DNA from: Typhlomys cinereus
Taxonomy: Eukaryota; Chordata; Mammalia; Rodentia; Platacanthomyidae
Direction of reading: 5' to 3'
Assembly (NCBI GenBank): GCA_023101885.1
Contig: JALPQD010000116.1
Span: 806,001 to 870,000, forward strand
DNA length: 64,000 nt
Position numbers and translations under genes: made by a program
The notes under the pieces: model-generated
Seen by the model: only the letters and a program-made list of their open reading frames with translations
What the model was told of the DNA's origin: nothing
Database searches by the model: none
In this document: piece after piece, positions 57,733 through 64,000 of the stretch
Layout: every line of letters starts with the position of its first letter
Numbering within the stretch: position 1 is the first letter of the stretch

Positions 57733-58161
57733 TGTCATAGTTAGGCACAGGTGTCAACCTGATGGTTGAGGGTTTGAGCTCTGGGCACATTTGTGGAGAA
57801 TTAATGGTTGGGTTAAGCCCAGAGCAAACCTGAAGGAGATTGTCTAGCTGATGGGGAAGGTCCAGCCCATGGTGGTTGGGACTAGGCCCTGAACAGGTGA
57901 ATAAAATACTGAGAGTCGGATGAGGAAGGTGGCATCCTGTTCACTTGGCCAGACATCCTGGTCTGGCAAGTAAGAATTGTCCATCTCTCAGCTGTTATGT
58001 GGTGATGGTGTGGCCAGCTCCCTCGGTCCTGGTGTTGGTGTGTGCTCTCCCATCAAGCTGGGCTGAGAACTTTAACCAGACTGTCGTAAGGAAATAAACC
58101 CCTTGTTCCCTTAAGCTGTTTGATAGTCATTTATCGGCAACCATGCAGGTTGACTGCAACA
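57733..58161 (+). mobile_element. Solo LTR, MaLR type, fuller copy
   Basis: A 429-base element from TGTCATAGTTAGGCACAGGT to GACTGCAACA, with the polyadenylation-type AATAAA in GGAAATAAACCCCTTGTTCC near 58088. Family recognised from the general rodent MaLR 3' layout; exact subfamily not known. No internal region; non-coding relic. Confidence 0.78.
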
Positions 58162-59753
58162 GCTTCTGACAGTGTTGAGGCCTTGTCTTATCACAAATTA
58201 GCAGGAGCAAAGGGCCTGATTCCTGGAATCCTGAAACACACACGCTGATGAGGGTCCAGCTCGCCATGGCTGTGGCTGGGGAGAGACACACACTCTGGGC
58301 TGGGACCTGACGTGCTCCTGCCGAGAGGCCCCTCAGACAGCCAGTGACTTGTTCCCCCAACTTCCTGGAGAAGCGCAGAGGGAAGAAAAGCAACTACAAG
58401 GGAGGCTGAGAAGTGAGGTTGAACAGCAAGGCCGCCTCCCACGCCTCGGTCTCTTCAAAGACTACCTCGCCTTGCTTTCATCTACAGCTTGGGAGTCAGA
58501 GGTGTGTATGGGGGTCGGGGGTCTGAGGCTGAACTTGTGTTGAAGCTATTATCTGGCGGGCAGCAAACTCTCCCGATCACTAATCCCTGATGTCTGCGAC
58601 ACGAAAGCCTCAGGCTTTAAAAAGCTCTAAACTCAAGAGACACTGGCTGCCTGGTTTCCCCACAGAAGCATTGAAAAGGAGACGGCTGCCTGGCAGGAAA
58701 GTGCCCTAGCTGGCTCACAGTCTCGCTTGCAACTTGTGGGAGGAATGCAGGATGGCAGGGGTACCTGTCCTTCCAAGAGGCGGGCTGAGGTGGCCAGCAC
58801 CAGCCGGGTCACCACTCATGAAGTCGTGGAGACGACTATACCAATCACCTGCCTCCCAGAGGACAGGGCACAACAGGACACCTCTGGATTGCCATAAGTG
58901 CAGGGAACCCCCGGGGCCACAAAGCACTCTACATCCGCTGCCCTACATTGGAATCCTGGCTGCTATACCACAGTGTGGTGACAGGCCATGCGAAGACGCT
59001 GGTGGTGTAGTTACTTTGCAGGCTGCTGGTAAATCCACGGCCAAAGGGTTTAAGGGAACAAGGGTTTCATTTTGGTTATAGTTCCTTTTCAGCTTGGCAG
59101 AAGAGCACACACCAATACCAAGAGCTGAAGAACTGGCCACACCAAATCTACAAGAACACCATGTCTGGCCCAAGTACATGAAGGATGCCAACTTCCCTAA
59201 CCAGTTCCCTTCATCTTAGTCACCTGCTCAGGACTAGTCCTGCCTACCATGTCTGGTCTGGGTCTTTCCCATCGATGAGAGTCTCCTTGCTTGAGGCCTA
59301 ACTCAGCCACTGATTCTTTACAAATGTGCTCACAGCTAAATTCTCCACCGGGAAATTAACACCTGTATCTAACTGTGGGACTTGAACATATGCGTCTCCA
59401 TTTTGTACTTGTTCATTTTGTCCTATGAAACACCAGACGTGCTAGACATAGACTGTTTGACCCAATTTGTGTACATGACTATAACCATGACCAGTCAGCT
59501 TCAAATTAGGAGCCCCCCTAAACTGGAAGAGCAGCCTTTACAGTAACATTTAACAAACTTTGTCAAGTACAGAATAAATATGATAGTTCGTAAGAATTGT
59601 GGTCAGAGCCGGTGGAACTGTCCAATTAGAAGCCAGTCACTAATTGCTCAAGGAATTCCAAGGGCCATGAGTAATGTAAGGGGTACTAGAAACTGTTAAT
59701 GTATCTGCTCAATCATGTATCTGCTGGGTTAGAAGCCCTTTCCTCTAGAAGTA

Positions 59754-59796
59754 GCCACTAAGTTTGTATGAGCTGAAAAAACAAAACAAAAAAAAA
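59754..59796 (+). mobile_element. Minimal LINE-1 3' end
   Basis: ACTAAGTTTGTATGAGCTGA followed by an A-rich tail is the last few dozen bases of the same L1 3' end seen at 24.5 kb. It is an extremely truncated insertion; duplications are not clear. Confidence 0.65.
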
Positions 59797-62154
59797 GCCC
59801 TGCTGAACAAGACTTGAGGCTCTCTCCTCATCTGCTGTGTCAGTGATGGGGAGATCCTGAGCTTGAGCTTTGAATAAAGACCCTCATGTGTTTACAGCAG
59901 TGTCAGCTCCATGGTGGTCTCCTGGGATCTAGAAATCTGGGCACAACCTAGTTACGACACTTGGCACTTTCACAGGAATCACTGGATGCCTGGACTTCAG
60001 AGGCTGGCTACACCTTCCAGACCCCACAGCCCCAGGAAGTCAAGTCCCTTTCTCAGGTCACAGAACCTCAACCAAGTCTATATCCTTTCAGTGGTATCCC
60101 AGTCCCTTCCTTCCATCTTCTGAAGCCACCGCAGCTGCAAGGCACAGACTCAGTGGCAGTTCGCAGGTGAAGATGGAGGCCCTTGGGGACACAGCACTTT
60201 CTTCAACTGTGTTCCTCCCACTCTGTTCAACACCCCCAAAGCATTCCTCCACACATGGGTGTGAAGATGAGGTGTGTAACCTGAAATACTGTGAAAGGGA
60301 ACCGGAGCTGCCTCTCTTCAGCTGTGAGGTTAAGGCACGAGCAGCGACTAGCTGAGCACTTTAGATGCCAGGCAACCATCTAATTTGTGCTGTTACAGTA
60401 GTTTACAGCTGGGGATTCAGAAGCTAAGGAGGAGCTGAGGAACACACAAGCCACACAACTTGGTGAGAATAATAAGCGCAAGGGTTTCACGTTGTGGAAG
60501 AGAATTTGATCAGAATGCACATCACGTGTCCTGCATTGCACATGCCTGACGGCTAGCACCAGAGCCAAGTCAGAACCAGGGAGACAGGCATCTGGACCCA
60601 AAGCTGTTCACCCAACAAAGACTGACCAAGCACCTGCTCCACAGAGGATAAAAAGATAAACCCCGAGTTGACATCGATTCCTTTGTTGTGAAACTGTCAG
60701 CATGGATTTGGGGCCGTCTTTCTTTTCTTTTCTTTTTTTTTCTTCCCTTGCAAGCCAAATCATCTGTCTCAGCTCTGTGTGTGACACCCTTTTGGCGTGA
60801 CATATGTATTCAGATGGCATATCCAGGCAGCAATTTCCCAGAGATGAGCTGGGCAAACATCTCCATCTGCTTCAGTGAGTAGGTGCAGTAATTTGGCTTC
60901 CATTTGCTCACATGTCTCCAAATAACTGAATGGGAAGTGAACATGGGCCTCTGAGGACAGGCCCAGGACCTTGGGACAAGGCCAGAGACTTAGTTGACAA
61001 AACACATACCCAGCACCTGCTGATCGTGACAGGGGAGAAGTAAGAATGCTAACTGGTTCCAGGTGACATTGATCACTTAATAAGGGCATCTCCTATGCTA
61101 GTGCATCATATCACTGACATCCCTTTAGAGTACATGGGCCGGTGGTTTTCAGTATAATCAGAGTTGTGCAACTCACCACTGAACTCACCACTATCTCTTC
61201 AGGGCTCTATTGCCTCCCCCCCATCCCATACACACACTCCAGCTAGGATTCCTCCAGTCTTTTCCTCTCAAGCCCTGGCAAGTTCAGTACAGGGTCTCTA
61301 TGGTCTTTAGGGATCTGCTCCTTCTAGACATTCTATCCATACAACATGGGGCCTTGAGAGACTGATTAACTGGCTCCTTACACTCAGCAAGTTTTCAATG
61401 TGTATTTCTTTAAAGATCAGGAAACGGAGACACTGGGAGGTTTAAGCAGAGGTCCAAACTGTAACCCACACAGGAACCGGGCAGGGGCTGAGAGTCAAAG
61501 GAGGCCAATGGATGTGTAAGTGGGACAGGTTCTGAAGAACTTGTCAATGAGGGGTGAGGTGTTGACTGCATAGCAATGTCCCCCTGCTACCAGCTACAGC
61601 TCCCAACTCTGTAAGGGAAGTTGCAAACCTGAATCTCATTGTTAAATTTCTCAGTGCTCTGCAGGCAAGATCTGGCCTTCTGACCCATGTTAAGCAATTT
61701 GCCAAGAGTCCCTTAGCAGCAGAACTGAGGAGAATTCTGGTCCAATCTCCACAAATTGCCTCAAGTCACTTAGGGACACCCCTCCTCCTAAGCCCATCAT
61801 TTGGAAGTTCTTGGGGGTGAGAGTGACAACATTCCAGGGGCATCTACTTTTGCTGGTTTTTGAAACCCAAAGGGAGAGAAGATTGTGTGGATTTGCCATG
61901 GCGGTGATAGGCTATGTGATATGGCTGGAGGTGAAACTCAAAGCTCAGGAACGCTAGAGACCTGACTATGAACAAGAGCAGGCCATCTTACATCACAAAG
62001 CCTGGCATGGTACCCTCGCCAACCAGACTGCCTGTTGACAGATATCTCTCTCCCACAGCTAGCTCTCCAGAAGAGAATCTACTGGGGTCTTACCAACCTT
62101 TTCATCAGAACTGATTAGTGACCATGTCCCTTGAAACTAGAGCCACAAAACCCA

Positions 62155-62345
62155 AAGCCAGGGCTGGAGATACAGCACAGTTAAGGAGATTGCTTGCACA
62201 GCATGCGCAAAGCCCCGAGTTCAATCCCTAGTGCTGGATAAAGTAGGCATGGTGGCACACACTTGTGGCGACAGTACTATGGTGGAGGTAGGAGGATCAG
62301 AAGTTCAAGGTATTCTTCAGCTATACCGTGTGTTTGAGGTTAGCC
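62155..62345 (+). mobile_element. B4-like (ID plus B1) SINE
   Basis: GGGCTGGAGATACAGCACAG, then the B box in CCGAGTTCAATCCCTAGTGC, then B1-like GGCATGGTGGCACACACTTG and GGAGGATCAGAAGTTCAAGG. Confidence 0.75.
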
Positions 62346-62527
62346 TGGAGACATTTGTTTAGAGGCAGGAACTCTCACATGAAGGAGAGAAATGATTTCT
62401 TAAAGCCATCCTCTAACCTCCTCTCCACTCATGAGCTGTGCATGGCACGAATGTGTTCTGTTTCTCCCTCCCTCCCTCCTTCTTCCTTTTTCTCAAAAAC
62501 AAGCAAGCAAACAAAACAAGAACCCAA

Positions 62528-62760
62528 ACAAACAAGGGTTGGGAATGTAGCTCAATTGATGGTGTGCTTGTCTAGCCTACTTGAAGTCCCAGGTGCTATT
62601 CCCAGCATTCACTGCATGGGTGGGTGTTGGGGATCACACTTGAAATGCTCGGGAGAAGGCAGGAAGATCAGAAGTTCGAGATCAGCTAGATAGCGAGTCT
62701 GAGAACAGCCTGGGCCTCAGAGACAGGTTTTTGTCTCAACCAAAAAAACGAAAGCAACCA
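62528..62760 (+). mobile_element. B4-like (ID plus B1) SINE
   Basis: GGTTGGGAATGTAGCTCAAT head, then a B1-like half (GGCAGGAAGATCAGAAGTTC) and an A-rich tail. Diverged in the middle. Confidence 0.7.
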
Positions 62761-63129
62761 AACAACCACAGAAACCCAAAGTTCCTATTCTAAAGTCTTA
62801 ACCTGAGTGTCTTAGTCTTTAGAAAATTGTGGGGCATGTTGGACAGAGGTGGTGGAGGGAAAACTCTTTGAATCTTGTGCCTCATGGGCCCCTAGCATTT
62901 GGGATCTGAGGCTGGTATAACTCCACGCTAGCACAGGGGAGCCTCTCTGCACTTCCGTCCCCTGAGGTGCCTGTCATGCCTAACACACACCCTTCATTTC
63001 TCACGGGAACACCAATGCAGAACTGGCTGTTCCCCAAGCAGAGGGCTCTGGAGAACTGGAAGTGGAGGCTAAAACCACCGGAGTGGTCAAGGCATGATGG
63101 TATTTATCACATATATGTCCCCTGCTTGG

Positions 63130-63270
63130 CAGGGGAGAGCGTGCATATTAGTGGGGCTTTCTGCTTAGAGATAGGGTCTCACTATGCAGCTGAGGGTGGT
63201 GGCAACCTGTGATCCCCCTGCCTCAGCCTCAGTGTATGGAATGCAGGCATGAACCACCATGCCTGGCTTG
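63130..63270 (-). mobile_element. B1-like SINE, minus orientation
   Basis: AGGGTCTCACTATGCAGCTG, CCTGCCTCAGCCTCAGTGTA and GGCATGAACCACCATGCCTG are the reversed 7SL-derived B1/Alu-type words. Confidence 0.82.
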
Positions 63271-63284
63271 TGGGGAAACCTTTT

Positions 63285-63420
63285 GAGGTGGATGAACCTG
63301 GGTTTTATATTCAGGTGCCACCTGTGAACCTTGGGAAGATGATTTCACAGGGGACTTCTGCTTCCTCATCCGGGAAACGGAGTAACAAACGCTGACTAGT
63401 GTGTGAAAAGACAGGCGTCA
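63285..63420 (+). repeat. MIR-like SINE relic
   Basis: ACCTTGGGAAGATGATTTCA followed by TTCTGCTTCCTCATCCGGGA and AACGGAGTAACAAAC resembles MIR. Confidence 0.55.
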
Positions 63421-63589
63421 GATGGCTAAACGAAGGGAAGCTTCTGGACATCCCTCGCTCCCCTCTGTCTTAGATGAACAAAACTGTTAGCAATCGGAAT
63501 GCCATTTTCAGTCTGATGCCTTAGGCCACTCGGCCATCCTGACACCTTTAGAGGTGCCATTTTGTAAAGCTGCCTCCAACCTTGGCTCT

Positions 63590-64000
63590 TTTTTTTTTTA
63601 TATACATTTTTTATTATTATTTCTGCTCATACAAACTTAATAGGTAGACCAGTTCCCTCCCTCCCTCCCCCCCCAACCCCCTGCTCCCCCTCCCCTCACC
63701 CTTCCCTTCCCATCCCCCAGTGCCCCCCCCCCCAATTCCCAGAGAGTCCTTTCTTGTGCATGCCTGACTCTCCTCTGGGCTCTCCTCTCCGATGACGTAC
63801 AAGGACCCAGTGGCATTTCCCAGAACCCTTTTCCGTGTTCCCCTTAAGCATAGGAACAGTACTGTGGCTGTCAATCCCTTGCCTCCAAGGATCTTGATGC
63901 CTTTAGCAGATGCTAGACTTTGTGAGGTCAATAGTGTGTTGGACATTGCGCAGGGCATGCAAAGTCCAATTATGATTGCTTCGGCCCTAACTTGTGTGGA
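63590..64000 (-). mobile_element. LINE-1 3' end, minus orientation, runs off the window
   Basis: The reverse complement of an L1 3' UTR: T-rich start, then TCATACAAACTTAATAGGTAG, a C-rich tract, then blocks shared with the copies at 42.6 kb and 55.4 kb (AGAGAGTCCTTTCTTG, CTGTCAATCCCTTGCCTCC). Its extreme 3' end matches the copies at 24.4 kb and 21.2 kb rather than the long L1. It continues past 64000. Confidence 0.9.

Larger units (their letters stand above)
51458..64000 (-). other. VAC14: VAC14 intron 1 (partial, inferred)
   Basis: Everything upstream of exon 2 in the window is taken as intron 1, because the conserved first coding exon (MNPEKDFAPLTP in human) is not visible and no GC-rich promoter region appears. 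It holds two plus-strand tRNA-Gly genes, the long L1 insertion (53322-55760), a B2-like SINE with GT/GA microsatellite (56780-57034), a MaLR LTR (57733-58161), two B4-like SINEs, a B1-like SINE and an L1 3' end running off the right edge. Stretches near 58200-59700 and 60000-62100 show nothing recognisable. Confidence 0.75.

Noticed and set aside
51458..64000. VAC14 exon 1 and promoter
   Set aside because: Searched the minus strand for the conserved N-terminal peptide and for a GC-rich start region; neither is visible, so exon 1 is taken to be beyond the window.

Overview
This is mammalian nuclear DNA and almost certainly rodent. It holds spliced exons with canonical GT-AG borders, intronic tRNA genes, L1 elements with purine-rich 3' UTRs, B1/ID/B4-like SINEs and many copies of a B2-superfamily-like tRNA-derived SINE. 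That SINE is not the house-mouse B2. A myomorph outside the mouse/rat lineage (for example a jerboa or relative) would fit, but the species is an inference.

The window is dominated by one protein gene on the minus strand, VAC14, the HEAT-repeat scaffold of the PIKFYVE-FIG4 lipid kinase/phosphatase complex that makes and turns over PI(3,5)P2 on endolysosomes. I placed thirteen consecutive coding exons, numbered 2-14 by comparison with human VAC14 from memory. They encode about residues 35-555 of a protein of roughly 780 residues. Exons 2-9 are compact (46755-51457). Exons 10-14 are spread over about 35 kb (2606-37716). Exon 1 should lie beyond 64000 and the last exons below position 1. All visible splice sites are GT-AG and the reading phase is continuous, except in exon 13, where one surplus base breaks the frame.

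Four identical tRNA-Gly(GCC) genes lie in VAC14 introns. Two are on the minus strand in intron 9 (45190-45260, 45967-46037) and two on the plus strand in intron 1 (52464-52534, 53110-53180). They bracket the compact exons 2-9 and point away from them. Human VAC14 carries tRNA-Gly(GCC) genes in a similar layout as far as I recall.

The rest is intronic repeat landscape: a young 5'-truncated L1 with an 18-bp target-site duplication (53322-55760), several shorter L1 3' ends of two 3'-UTR types, ancient L1M-like and MIR-like fossils, three MaLR-type LTR copies, a probable MLT1 LTR, a nearly perfect 24-bp x 8 minisatellite (38669-38860), long microsatellites, and a retroposed polypyrimidine sequence with an A tail and 12-bp target-site duplication (32305-32468). 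I saw no second protein-coding gene, CRISPR array, operon or prokaryotic system. Repeat family names come from recognition by eye, not a database search, and their edges are approximate unless a target-site duplication is given.
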